64,000 nt of DNA from Rhodoplanes sp. (lineage in GTDB: Bacteria; Pseudomonadota; Alphaproteobacteria; Rhizobiales; Xanthobacteraceae): positions 62,001 to 126,000 of the forward strand of contig NZ_JACAAX010000013.1 in the NCBI RefSeq assembly GCF_013377085.1. Direction: 5' to 3'. The notes beneath the pieces are model-generated. The model worked only from the letters and a program-made list of their open reading frames with translations, ran no database searches and was not told where the DNA came from. The number at the start of each line of letters is the position of its first letter. Positions within the stretch are counted from its first letter, which is position 1. Below are positions 45,079-54,975 of the stretch, one piece after another. The position numbers were made by a program, and so were the translations under genes.

Positions 45079-46599
45079 ATGCACGAGGACAGCATCTCCG
45101 CACTCTTGGCCGACGCTCTCGCCGTGGTGCCGCTGCGCCCGTGGCCGCGCTACGAGCTCGCGACGGCGGCCTTCGACGCCGTCGCCCGGGCGGTCGGCGA
45201 CGGCGAGCGCGAGATGCTCGCTCTGTGGGCCGAGTCCGGCATGGTCCACATGGCGATCCGCCCGATCGGCGAGACCCCTTGCGTGGTGTCCACCGCCGTG
45301 ATCGAGGGACGCTTTCCCTCGGTCGGGCGCTGGCACGCGCCGGCGATCCGGCTCGAGCGGGCGATCCACGATCTCTACGGCTACGTCCCCGAGGGCGCGC
45401 CGGACGAGCGGCCTTGGCTCGACCACGGCGCCTGGGACCGCAGCGGCCCGCTCGGCACCCGCGGCGAGGCGGTGCCGCGCGACCCCGCCGACTATCCGAT
45501 GCTGCCGGTGACGGGCGAGGGGCTGCACCAGATCCCGGTCGGCCCCGTCCATGCCGGCATCATCGAGCCCGGCCATTTCCGCTTCACGGCGAACGGCGAG
45601 ACGGTGGCGCGGCTGGAGGAGCGGCTCGGCTACGTCCACAAGGGCATCGACGCGCTCACCACCAATGCGCCGATCGATCGCGCCGGCAAGGTGGTGGCGC
45701 GCGTGTCCGGCGACTCGACCGTGGCGGCGAGCTTCGCTTTCGCCCGTGCCGTCGAGGCGGCGCTCGGCCTCGACGTGCCGCCGCGCGCCAGCGCGATCCG
45801 CGGCGTGATGGCCGAGCTCGAGCGATTGGCGAATCATTTCGGCGACATCGGTGCGATCTGCAACGACGCCGCCTTCGCCATCGTGCTCGCCCATTGCGGC
45901 ATCTTCCGCGAGCGCATCCTCGCCGTGTCGGCGGCCGTGTTCGCCCACCGGCTGATGATGGACACCATCGTGCCGGGCGGCGTCACCACCAACATCACCA
46001 CGGAGGGCGCCCGGCTGATCGGGGCGGCGCTCGACGAGGTGGCGCCGGCCTTCGCCGAGATCGTCCGCCTCTACGAGGACACGCCGTCGATCCAGGACCG
46101 CACCTGCGGCACCGGCCACCTCCCCGCCGACCTTGCGGTGCGGTTCGCCGCCGGCGGCCCGGTCGGCCGCGCTTCGGCGCGCGACTTCGACGCCCGCCGC
46201 GACCTCGCTTATGCGCCTTACGAGGGACTTCCCTTCGACGTGCCGGTGCTCACGACCGGCGATGTCGATGCCCGCGTGCAGGTGCGCATCCGCGAGGTGG
46301 CGGCGTCGATGGACCTGATCCGCATGCTGCTGGCGATGCTGCCGGAGGGGCCGACCCTGGTGCCGGTGCCGGACGCCGCTGGCCCCTGCGAGGGCGTGGC
46401 CGTCACCGAGGCGTTCCGCGGCGACCTCCTGGTGTGGCTGCGGCTCCTCCCGGGCGGCAAGGTCGCGCGCTGCCATGTGCGCGACGCGTCCTGGTTCCAG
46501 TGGCCGCTGCTGGAGGCCGCGATCGAGGGCAACATCGTCGCCGACTTCCCGCTCTGCAACAAGTCGTTCAACTGCTCCTACTCGGGACACGACCTGTGA
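45079..46599 (+). CDS. hyfG: Hydrogenase large subunit-like protein lacking N-terminal Ni-Fe ligands (HyfG/HycE-like, Ehr type)
   Basis: This fused protein has 506 residues: a NuoC-like part (about 1-125) and a NuoD / hydrogenase large-subunit-like part (about 150-506). In true group 4 hydrogenases, the L1 motif has two cysteines that hold Ni-Fe (RxCGxC). Here the aligned stretch is RVSGDSTVAAS, with Ser210 and Ser213 in place of both cysteines. At the C-terminus, the DPCxxC-type L2 motif is replaced by FPLCNKSFNCSYSGHDL; Cys493 and Cys499 are five residues apart rather than two. The protein therefore should not bind a standard Ni-Fe centre. Such complexes have been called Ehr (energy-converting hydrogenase related). 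The start is ATG 45079; a GTG at 45070 is possible. Confidence 0.9.
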   Translation: MHEDSISALLADALAVVPLRPWPRYELATAAFDAVARAVGDGEREMLALWAESGMVHMAIRPIGETPCVVSTAVIEGRFPSVGRWHAPAIRLERAIHDLYGYVPEGAPDERPWLDHGAWDRSGPLGTRGEAVPRDPADYPMLPVTGEGLHQIPVGPVHAGIIEPGHFRFTANGETVARLEERLGYVHKGIDALTTNAPIDRAGKVVARVSGDSTVAASFAFARAVEAALGLDVPPRASAIRGVMAELERLANHFGDIGAICNDAAFAIVLAHCGIFRERILAVSAAVFAHRLMMDTIVPGGVTTNITTEGARLIGAALDEVAPAFAEIVRLYEDTPSIQDRTCGTGHLPADLAVRFAAGGPVGRASARDFDARRDLAYAPYEGLPFDVPVLTTGDVDARVQVRIREVAASMDLIRMLLAMLPEGPTLVPVPDAAGPCEGVAVTEAFRGDLLVWLRLLPGGKVARCHVRDASWFQWPLLEAAIEGNIVADFPLCNKSFNCSYSGHDL

Positions 46600-46620
46600 G
46601 ACGCGGGCGCTACTTTCCAC

Positions 46621-46693
46621 TCGTCCCCGCGAAGGCGGGGACCCAGGGGCCACGCGACGTGCGGCTCTGGATTCCCGCTTTCGCGGGAATGAG
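46621..46693. repeat. Palindromic repeat inside the hyf-like operon, copy 6
   Basis: Two hairpins lie between the large- and small-subunit genes. TCCCCGC pairs with GCGGGGA (46624-46641), and ATTCCCGC pairs with GCGGGAAT (46671-46690). The element fills most of a 148-base gap in an operon whose other genes overlap, so it looks like a later insertion or an mRNA-stabilising element. Confidence 0.8.
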
Positions 46694-46747
46694 CGGAGGC
46701 CAGGGCCGGCGGTTCGAAACGAACGCGAACGACGGGACTTCGCTCCG

Positions 46748-47284
46748 ATGCGCACCCTGATCCTCAAGTCGCTGTTCGCCAAGCCCGTCACCATCCCGGC
46801 GCCGGACCCGTCAGCCGCCGCCCTGGAGGAGGTCGGCCGCGCCCTGGAGGCGCGGGTGCGCCGGCTCTACGGCCGCTCGCTCGCCATCCGCGAGGTGGAC
46901 GCCGGCTCCTGCAATGGGTGCGAGCTGGAGATCCACGCCCTCAACAACGCCGTCTACGACTGCGAGCGCTTCGGCCTGCGCTTCGTCGCCTCGCCGCGCC
47001 ATGCCGACGTGCTGATGGTGACGGGACCGGTCACCCGCAACATGAAGGTCGCGCTGGAGCGCACCTATGCGGCGACCCCCGATCCCAAATGGGTCGTCGC
47101 GGTCGGCGACTGCGGCTGTGGCTGCGGGGTGTTCGGCGAGAGCTATGCCGTGGTCGGCGCGGTCGACAAGGTGATCCCGGTCGACCTGTCGCTGCGCGGT
47201 TGTCCACCGCGGCCGCTCGATCTGCTGCAGGGGCTGATCGCCCTGGTCGACAAGACGACCGCTCGCCAAAGATCCGCGGGTTGA
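46748..47284 (+). CDS. hyfI: Hydrogenase small subunit-like protein (HyfI/NuoB family)
   Basis: This 178-residue cytoplasmic subunit holds the [4Fe-4S] cluster nearest to the large subunit. Candidate ligands are Cys55 and Cys58 in GSCNGCELE, one of Cys122/124/126 in GDCGCGCGVFGESYAVVG, and Cys152 in RGCPPRPLD. The set is intact, in contrast to the large subunit's lost Ni-Fe ligands, so electron transfer through this protein seems preserved. The start is ATG 46748. It is the last gene of the operon. No ferredoxin-type HyfA/HyfH gene and no hyp maturation gene was seen. Confidence 0.9.
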   Translation: MRTLILKSLFAKPVTIPAPDPSAAALEEVGRALEARVRRLYGRSLAIREVDAGSCNGCELEIHALNNAVYDCERFGLRFVASPRHADVLMVTGPVTRNMKVALERTYAATPDPKWVVAVGDCGCGCGVFGESYAVVGAVDKVIPVDLSLRGCPPRPLDLLQGLIALVDKTTARQRSAG

Positions 47285-47441
47285 TCCCTCGCGCCCCCGG
47301 GGCCGGCCCTCTGCGGGCCGTGCGAGGCGCGCGGCCGGTTGCCTTTTATCGGCTATACTACTGATAGACTCCGACGACCGTCTTCAGTGACTCTCCCACT
47401 GCCGATTTTTTGCAGAATTTATTCCGCGGTGGGGTTTCTTC

Positions 47442-48785
47442 ATGTCGACCATGACGATGCATATCGAGGCGGGGACTCCGGTTCGCGCCCGCAAAGCGTT
47501 CTACCACACGCTCTATGTTCAGGTGCTGTTTGCGATCGTCGTCGGCGGCCTGCTCGGCTGGCTGGCGCCCGATATCGCCACCAATGATTGGATCAAGGCG
47601 CTCGGCGACGGCTTCATCAAGCTGATCAAGATGGTGATCGGCCCGATCATCTTCTGCACCGTCGTCTCGGGCATCGCCCATATCCAGGACGCCAAGAAGG
47701 TCGGCCGGGTCGGCGTCAAGGCGCTCCTCTATTTCGAGGTGGTGTCGACCTTCGCGCTGGTGATCGGCCTCGTCGTCGGCAACCTGTTTCCGGTCGGCCA
47801 CGGCATCGGGGCGCAGGCCAATGCCCAGGCGGTCGCGAAGTTCGCCCAGCAGGCGAGCGAGCACAAGACCGTCGACTTCGTGCTCGGCATCATCCCGGAC
47901 AGCGTGGTCGGCGCGTTCGCCAAGGGCGACATCCTGCAGATCCTGCTGTTCTCGATCCTGTTCGGCTTCGCCTTGATGCTGCTGGGCGAGCGCGGGCACG
48001 GCGTGCGCACCTTGATCGACGATCTCGCCCAGGGCGTGTTCGGCGTCATCGGCATCGTCATGAAGGCGGCGCCGTTCGGTGCCTTCGGAGCCATGGCCTA
48101 CACGATCGGCAAGTTCGGTCCGTCGGCGCTCGGCAACCTCGCCGGCCTGGTCGGGCTGTTCTATCTGACGGCCGCGCTGTTCGTCTTCGTCGTGCTCGGC
48201 ACCATCGCCCGGGTCGTCGGCTTCAACATCTTCAGGTTCCTCGCCTACATCAAGGACGAGCTGCTGATCGTGCTCGGCACCTCGTCGTCGGAGAGCGCGC
48301 TGCCGCAGCTCATGCGCAAGCTGGAGGCGCTGGGGTGCTCGAAGTCGGTGGTGGGCCTGGTCGTGCCGACCGGCTACTCGTTCAATCTGGACGGCACCAA
48401 CATCTACATGACGCTGGCCACCCTGTTCATCGCCCAGGCGATGGGAGTCCATCTCGATTTCGGCCAGCAGATGACCATCCTGATCGTCGCGATGCTGACC
48501 TCGAAGGGGGCGAGCGGCGTCACCGGGGCGGGCTTCATCACGCTGGCCGCCACCCTGACGGTCGTCAATCCGGCGCTCGTTCCCGGCATGGCGATCGTCT
48601 TCTCGATCGACAAGTTCATGAGCGAGTGCCGCGCCCTGACCAACCTCACCGGCAACGGCGTCGCCTGCATCGTGGTGTCGTGGTGGGAAGGCGAGCTCGA
48701 CCGGACCAAGCTCGAGGAGGCCATGTCGGGCAAGGCCGCCGTCGTCCCGCACAGCGCCGAGGCCTCCGCTCGCGCGGCGGCATGA
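47442..48785 (+). CDS. dctA: C4-dicarboxylate:cation symporter DctA
   Basis: This inner-membrane carrier takes up succinate, fumarate and malate with protons. The protein has 447 residues, the standard length. SDF-family motifs are present: serine-rich hairpin [36 protein letters not shown] with the cation-binding NxDG, and [16 protein letters not shown]. About eight helices plus two re-entrant loops are expected. The start is ATG 47442 after a GGTGGGG site. I looked for the usual sigma54 promoter upstream and did not find a proper GG-N10-GC pair. It is 157 bases after hyfI, perhaps an independent unit. Confidence 0.94.
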   Translation: MSTMTMHIEAGTPVRARKAFYHTLYVQVLFAIVVGGLLGWLAPDIATNDWIKALGDGFIKLIKMVIGPIIFCTVVSGIAHIQDAKKVGRVGVKALLYFEVVSTFALVIGLVVGNLFPVGHGIGAQANAQAVAKFAQQASEHKTVDFVLGIIPDSVVGAFAKGDILQILLFSILFGFALMLLGERGHGVRTLIDDLAQGVFGVIGIVMKAAPFGAFGAMAYTIGKFGPSALGNLAGLVGLFYLTAALFVFVVLGTIARVVGFNIFRFLAYIKDELLIVLGTSSSESALPQLMRKLEALGCSKSVVGLVVPTGYSFNLDGTNIYMTLATLFIAQAMGVHLDFGQQMTILIVAMLTSKGASGVTGAGFITLAATLTVVNPALVPGMAIVFSIDKFMSECRALTNLTGNGVACIVVSWWEGELDRTKLEEAMSGKAAVVPHSAEASARAAA

Positions 48786-48910
48786 GCCGGGATTGCGCCG
48801 GGCTCGACGCGGCGCCGGATCGCGAGGCCCCGGCCGGCGACATGCCGGAGGGGATCGCGCAGGTCCCGGTCCGCAAGGACCCGGCCTGGCGGCGGGCAGG
48901 CGGGCACGTC

Positions 48911-48946
48911 CAAAAAAGAGAACCGGCCGCGTGGCGGCCGGTTCTC
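48911..48946 (-). terminator. Rho-independent terminator for the leftward biotin-carrier/carboxyltransferase operon
   Basis: A 13-base stem pairs GAGAACCGGCCGC with GCGGCCGGTTCTC around a three-base loop. On the minus strand it is followed by a run of six T (the AAAAAA at 48912-48917 on the plus strand). It lies 39 bases beyond the biotin-carrier stop. It may also stop dctA transcripts less efficiently. Confidence 0.85.
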
Positions 48947-48984
48947 GACGGCCCGGATGACCGGGCGAGGGAAAGCGACGGCGG

Positions 48985-49443
48985 TTAGCTGATCGTCACC
49001 AGCGGCTGGTCGGCGTCGACCGCGTCGCCCTGCTTGACGTGGATGCCGGTGATCTTGCCCGCCTTGTGGGCGCCGATCACGGTCTTCATCTTCATCGCCT
49101 CGAGCACGACGACCTGGTCGTCGATGTCGACGGTGTCGCCGATATTGACGCTGATCTCGAGAACGACGCCGGCGAGCGGCGCCAGCCGGTCATCCGGGCC
49201 GCCGCTCGGGGCGGCCGACGGGCCGCCGGACGACGCTGCCGGGGCATCAGGGGCAGGAGCGGGAGCCGCAGGCGCGGCGGCAGGAGCCGGGGCCGCCGGG
49301 GCGGGCCGCGGCGCGGCGACTGGCGCATAGGCGACGGGCGCCGGAATCGGTGCTGGCGCGTAGGCGCCCCCCAGGTCCGTCACGTCCTCGACGACGACGT
49401 CGAAAGCTCGGCCGTCGACTGTGATCCGCAGGTGTCTCATCAT
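48985..49443 (-). CDS. Biotin carboxyl carrier subunit of an acyl-CoA (de)carboxylase (GcdC/MmdC-like)
   Basis: This 152-residue carrier moves CO2 as carboxybiotin between active sites. It has a short N-terminal beta region (MRHLRITVDGRAFDVVVED), a long Ala/Pro linker (about 28-83), and a biotinyl domain with the biotin-accepting Lys118 in VLEAMKMKT. That plan is typical of gamma subunits of glutaconyl-CoA or methylmalonyl-CoA decarboxylases. Two ATG codons (49443, 49440) can serve as start. It is the third and last gene of a leftward operon with an OadG-like gene and a carboxyltransferase gene; a terminator follows. Confidence 0.9.
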   Translation of the reverse strand: MMRHLRITVDGRAFDVVVEDVTDLGGAYAPAPIPAPVAYAPVAAPRPAPAAPAPAAAPAAPAPAPDAPAASSGGPSAAPSGGPDDRLAPLAGVVLEISVNIGDTVDIDDQVVVLEAMKMKTVIGAHKAGKITGIHVKQGDAVDADQPLVTIS

Positions 49444-49473
49444 GATAGGTCTCGTTCCCCGAACGGCGCGATG

Positions 49474-49833
49474 TCAGTGGTTGGGTTTGTATGGCGCGTG
49501 CGACGTATGGTGCCGCGTCCGCATCTCGGCGGTCCAGCCGGAGCCGGGCCGCGCCTCGCCGATGTAGACGACGCGATGCGCACCGAACGCCGCCGCTGCG
49601 ATGGCGGCGATGACCGCGAGGTCGTCGGTACCGACACCCGGTCCGAGAACCGGGCGGCCGGCCGGCGCCGCGGCCGGCAGGCTCGCTGCGGCCGGGACCG
49701 AAACGGCCTGCTCGGGCGAGCGGCGCGTCATGATCCTGACCGTGATGATGGCCGTCAGGGCCGCCACCACGGCGCTCACCAGGAACGAGCCGTAGAGCTG
49801 GAGGAGGACGCCCCCGAGCATCTCCTGAGTCAT
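49474..49833 (-). CDS. OadG-like small membrane subunit of a biotin-dependent decarboxylase
   Basis: This 119-residue protein has one N-terminal membrane helix (about 8-34, VLLQLYGSFLVSAVVAALTA), an Ala/Pro-rich connector, and a short C-terminal soluble part ending HHTSHAPYKPNH. This layout fits the delta/OadG subunits that hold together Na+-pumping decarboxylases. The match is by architecture and gene position, because the family is poorly conserved. It sits 34 bases after the carboxyltransferase stop and 30 bases before the biotin-carrier start. Confidence 0.72.
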   Translation of the reverse strand: MTQEMLGGVLLQLYGSFLVSAVVAALTAIITVRIMTRRSPEQAVSVPAAASLPAAAPAGRPVLGPGVGTDDLAVIAAIAAAAFGAHRVVYIGEARPGSGWTAEMRTRHHTSHAPYKPNH

Positions 49834-49867
49834 GTCCGAAGGACTCCGTTTGTCTGAGGCATGGCGA

Positions 49868-51430
<1,563 letters not shown>

Positions 51431-51660
51431 GCTCGCCCCCTTGTCCAACGATACCTGATGGATGACGGCGCCCCGTGCTCGTCCACCGGAATCAGTCGCA
51501 GCCCTCGGTCAAATCACCCCGCGGCCGCGGTCGAGGCGACTACACCATAAGCGCAGGCCTACGTCGAATCCTCAGGCCCTCGCGGCAGTTATGCACTGGC
51601 GCCATATAGTGCTGACGAATCAATAAGCAGTGATCCGTAGGCAGCTCCAGCGCGCAGCCG

Positions 51661-53985
51661 CTATACCTCCACGGCACGGATTGCCCGCCATACTTTCTCG
51701 GGCGTGGCCGGCATCGCGACCGGCCCGGCGCCGATCCGCGCGAGCGCGTCGTTGACGGCGCTGGCGACCGCCGACAGCGCCCCCACCGTGCCGGACTCGC
51801 CGGCGCCCTTGACGCCGAGCGGATTGGTGGTGGTCGGCACCTCGTTCTCGCCGAGCACGAACGGCGGGAAGTCGCCGGCGCGCGGCATGCAGTAGTCGGT
51901 GAATGACCCGGTCAGGAGCTGGCCGCTCGAGTCGTGGACGACGCTTTCCATCAGGGCCTGCCCGGTGCCCTGTGCGATGCCGCCGTGGATCTGGCCCTCG
52001 ACCAGCAGCGGATTGATCATGTGGCCGACATCGTCGACCGCCGCATAGCGGACCAGCGTGACGACGCCGGTTTCCGGATCGATCTCGACCTCGCCGACAT
52101 GGCAGCCGTTCGGATAGGTGCGCACGCCGCCGTCCGACGTGAACGCCTCGAACAGGCCGGGCTCGAGGCCCTTCGGGATCCGCGCCGGCGCGAACGCGGC
52201 GCGCGCCACCTCGGCCAGCATGATGCCGCGGTCGGTGCCGACGACGGTGAAACGGCCGTCGGCGAAGACGAGATCGGCCGCGTCCGCCTCCAGCATCGCG
52301 GCGGCGATGAGCCGCGCCTTGGCGATGATCTTGTCGGCGGCGGCGACGATCGCGCTGCCCGCCGTCACGGTCGAGCGCGACCCGAACGTGCCGGTGCCGA
52401 TGTCGACCTGGTCGGTGTCGCCGTAGCGGAAGGCGATCTGCTCCGGCGGCAGGCCGAGCCGGTCGGCGGCGATCTGGCGGAAGGTCGTCTGGTGGCCCTG
52501 GCCGTGGTCGTGGGTGCCGACCGACACGGTGACGGACCCGCTCGGGTCGAAGCGGATGTCGGCATGCTCGATCAGCCCGCCATTCGACGCCTCGACCGTG
52601 CTCGACACGCCGATTCCGCGCAGCTTTCCGCGCGACCGCGACTCCGCCAGCCGGGCCACGAAGCCGGTCGCGTCGGCGAGCACCAACGCGTCCGAGATGT
52701 TCTTGCCGAAGTCGCCGCAGTCGTAGGTGTAGACCAACGCGGTCTTGAACGGCATCGCGGCCGCCGGAATCGTGTTGCGGCGGCGCAGCTCCACCGGGTC
52801 GATGCCGAGCTCGCGGGCGGCGGCATCCACCATGGTCTCGATCATATAGGCCGCTTCCGGCCGGCCGGCGCCCCGATAGGGGCCTGTCATCATGGTGTTG
52901 CTGAACACGCCCGTGACCTCGACCCGCATGGCCGGGATCGCATAGGTGCCGGTCAGCACGCCGAGATTGTTGACCAGCGGCCCGGCGGTGCGGTCGGTCG
53001 TGTAATAGGCGCCGAGATTGGCGAAGGTCTTGACCCGCAACGCCAGAAATTTTCCCTCCGGGTCGAGCGCCAGCTCGGCGTCGCTGATGTTGTCGCGGTG
53101 GTGCTCGTCGGACAGGAAGCTTTCGCCGCGCTCGGCGGTCCAGCGCACCGGCCGGCCGGTGAGCCGCGCCGCCAGGCAGGCGAGGGCGTATTCGGGGGCG
53201 GCCTGGCCGCGCACCCCGAAGCCGCCGCCGACATTGTCGGAGACGACCCGCACCCGCGCCTCCGGCACCCCCAGGATCTCGCCCGCCAGGATGCGCCGCA
53301 GGGTGTGGGGTCCCTGCGAGGTGCAGCGCAGCGTATAGCGGCCGCCGCGGGGATCGTAGTCGGCGAGGCAGCCGCGCGGCTCGATCGGGTTGCCGGCGAC
53401 GCGGCTGATGGCCAGGCGGCGGCGGACCACACGGGCAGCCCCGGCAATGGCGCGCTCGGTCGCGGCGGCATCGCCGAGCGCGTGCAGGAACACGTCGTTC
53501 TCCGGGCAGCCGGCATGCACGGCCGGGGCGCCGGGCGCGATCGCCTCGGCGAGGCCCGGCACCGCCGGCAGTGCGGCATAGTCGACCGCGATCGCCTCGG
53601 CGGCGTCCTTGGCGGCATTCACGGTCTCGGCCACCACGAAGGCGACCGCCTCCCCCACATGGCGGACCCGGTCGGTCGCCAGCATCGGCTGCGGGGTGAC
53701 GAAGGCGGGTGTCCCGTCCCGGCGCGACCGCCTCGTGTGCGGGACCTGGGTGCCGAGCGCCGCGACCGCGGCGTCCCGCCCGGTCAGCACCAGCACGACG
53801 CCCGGCATGCTCCGCGCGGTCTCGGCGTCGATCGAGACGATGTCGGCATGGGCGTGGGGCGAGCGCAGCACGATGGCGCGCAGCTCGCCCGGCAGGGCGA
53901 CGTCACCCACATACCGGCCCTGGCCGCGCAGCAGATAGGGGTCCTCCTCGCGCGGCACCGGCTGGCCAATTCCGAACTCGCCCAT
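51661..53985 (-). CDS. Xanthine dehydrogenase-family molybdopterin-binding subunit (CoxL-like, form II)
   Basis: This 774-residue Mo-cofactor subunit hydroxylates or oxidises an unknown substrate. The order is as in CoxL: GQGRYVGDVALPGELRAIVL near the N-terminus, DNVGGGFGVRGQAAPEYAL, active-site loop GPYRGAGRPEAAY, and HDHGQGHQTTFRQIAADRLG. Catalytic Glu730 lies in GVKGAGESGTVGAL. The loop lacks the Cys of true CO dehydrogenase (AYRCSFR), so CO oxidation is not expected. Aldehyde, aromatic or N-heterocycle oxidation is more likely. The FAD (CoxM) and [2Fe-2S] (CoxS) subunits are not next to it, which is unusual. The start is ATG 53985. Confidence 0.88.
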   Translation of the reverse strand: MGEFGIGQPVPREEDPYLLRGQGRYVGDVALPGELRAIVLRSPHAHADIVSIDAETARSMPGVVLVLTGRDAAVAALGTQVPHTRRSRRDGTPAFVTPQPMLATDRVRHVGEAVAFVVAETVNAAKDAAEAIAVDYAALPAVPGLAEAIAPGAPAVHAGCPENDVFLHALGDAAATERAIAGAARVVRRRLAISRVAGNPIEPRGCLADYDPRGGRYTLRCTSQGPHTLRRILAGEILGVPEARVRVVSDNVGGGFGVRGQAAPEYALACLAARLTGRPVRWTAERGESFLSDEHHRDNISDAELALDPEGKFLALRVKTFANLGAYYTTDRTAGPLVNNLGVLTGTYAIPAMRVEVTGVFSNTMMTGPYRGAGRPEAAYMIETMVDAAARELGIDPVELRRRNTIPAAAMPFKTALVYTYDCGDFGKNISDALVLADATGFVARLAESRSRGKLRGIGVSSTVEASNGGLIEHADIRFDPSGSVTVSVGTHDHGQGHQTTFRQIAADRLGLPPEQIAFRYGDTDQVDIGTGTFGSRSTVTAGSAIVAAADKIIAKARLIAAAMLEADAADLVFADGRFTVVGTDRGIMLAEVARAAFAPARIPKGLEPGLFEAFTSDGGVRTYPNGCHVGEVEIDPETGVVTLVRYAAVDDVGHMINPLLVEGQIHGGIAQGTGQALMESVVHDSSGQLLTGSFTDYCMPRAGDFPPFVLGENEVPTTTNPLGVKGAGESGTVGALSAVASAVNDALARIGAGPVAMPATPEKVWRAIRAVEV

Positions 53986-54405
53986 GTGAAACCCATCCCG
54001 TTCTTCTTTTTTCGCTTTCGGCTCGCCCCGGGTCTGCCGGGGGCGCCGGGCGGAGGGCTGTTATGCCGTGCCGGCAGGGTGGCGCAAGCCGTCCCGGGTT
54101 GCGGTCGGGGAATCGGCGTTGCTGTGGTAGCGTCCGCCAGCCGTACCGCGGGAGGCCACAGTGTGGCGAGGGCCTTTACGGAGCGGCCAGAGGGGCAAGT
54201 TCCATTGTATTGCCCGCGAGGGTCGTCGAACCGGGGGGCTGGCTAGACCCACCATGGCGTCATGACACTAATTTCGGCTGGCCAGCGGCCCCGGAGTGTT
54301 GCAAATCAGCCGCACTCGATCCGCATCCACAAGGATGGGTCGATCCATGCCCTTCGTCTTTGAACCCGTGTCATTTCCAACGCGACTACCCTCACGAGCC
54401 GACCG
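53986..54405. other. Divergent intergenic region upstream of the ECF sigma gene
   Basis: This is 420 bases between the CoxL-like gene (leftward) and the sigma factor gene (rightward). A candidate ECF-type promoter lies at 54362-54386. A leftward frame of 64 codons at 54061-54255 shows no conserved features and was not accepted. Nothing else was recognised. Confidence 0.45.
54362..54386 (+). promoter_or_regulatory. Candidate self-regulated ECF promoter
   Basis: GAAC (54362-54365) and CGAC (54383-54386) are separated by 17 bases, the common spacing for ECF sigma promoters. It lies about 20 bases before the TTG start of the sigma factor gene, which would give a very short leader. Positive self-regulation is usual for ECF genes. 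The motif is short, so chance is possible. Confidence 0.35.
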
Positions 54406-54975
54406 TTGAATGCCGATCCCGCGAATTCGGACATCGACCTGATCAATCGGATCGCCAATGGCGATCGGCTCGCCATGCAGGTGCTGTTCTCCCGGCACCA
54501 CGTCCGCGTCTATCGCTTCGTCTTGCGGATCGTGGGCCACCAGTCGGCCGCGGAGGACTTGATCAGCGAGGTGTTTCTCGACGTGTGGCGCCAGGCTGGC
54601 CGGTTCGAAGGTCGCAGCGCCGTGTCGACATGGCTTCTCGCGATCGCGAGGTTCAAGGCGTTGTCGGCGATCCGTCGCAAGAGTGACGATTCGCTGGACG
54701 ACGAGGCGGCAGCGGCGATCGAGGACCCGTCCGACGATCCCGAAACCGCGGTGCAGAAGAAGGACAAGGGTGCGGTCTTGCGGAAGTGCCTGCAGTCGCT
54801 GTCCCCCGAGCATCGGGAGATCGTCGATCTCGTCTACTACCACGAGCGGTCGGTGGAGGAGGTGGCGAGCATCGTCGGCATCCCGGAGAACACCGTGAAG
54901 ACGCGCATGTTCTATGCGCGCAAGAGACTGGGTGAGCTGCTGAAGGCGGCCGGGGTCGAGCGAGGTTGGCCATGA
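54406..54975 (+). CDS. ECF-family RNA polymerase sigma factor
   Basis: This 189-residue sigma factor has sigma2 (about 18-88: FSRHHVRVYRFVLRIVG, DLISEVFLDVWRQAGRFEG, STWLLAIARFKALSAIRRK) and sigma4 (about 125-178: LQSLSPEHREIVDLVYYHER, then VASIVGIPENTVKTRMFYAR). No extra C-terminal domain is visible. The start is TTG 54406, the only start that keeps all of region 2. No ATG or GTG lies upstream in the open frame, and the first internal ATG would cut region 2. The stop overlaps the anti-sigma gene by four bases, the usual sign of a sigma/anti-sigma pair. Confidence 0.9.
   Translation: MNADPANSDIDLINRIANGDRLAMQVLFSRHHVRVYRFVLRIVGHQSAAEDLISEVFLDVWRQAGRFEGRSAVSTWLLAIARFKALSAIRRKSDDSLDDEAAAAIEDPSDDPETAVQKKDKGAVLRKCLQSLSPEHREIVDLVYYHERSVEEVASIVGIPENTVKTRMFYARKRLGELLKAAGVERGWP

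Noticed and set aside
45079-47284. A functional hydrogen-evolving hydrogenase 4 / formate hydrogenlyase
   Set aside because: Both L1 cysteines are serine, the L2 motif is altered, and no formate dehydrogenase or hyp genes are present.
47285-47441. Sigma54 promoter upstream of dctA
   Set aside because: A TTTTTTGCA sequence is present, but the invariant GG twelve bases upstream of the GC is missing.
51661-53985. Carbon monoxide dehydrogenase
   Set aside because: The active-site loop is PYRGAGR instead of AYRCSFR, and coxM/coxS are absent; only the wider family is supported.
54061-54255. Leftward 64-codon frame between the CoxL-like and sigma genes
   Set aside because: No recognisable motif or ribosome-binding site; treated as intergenic.
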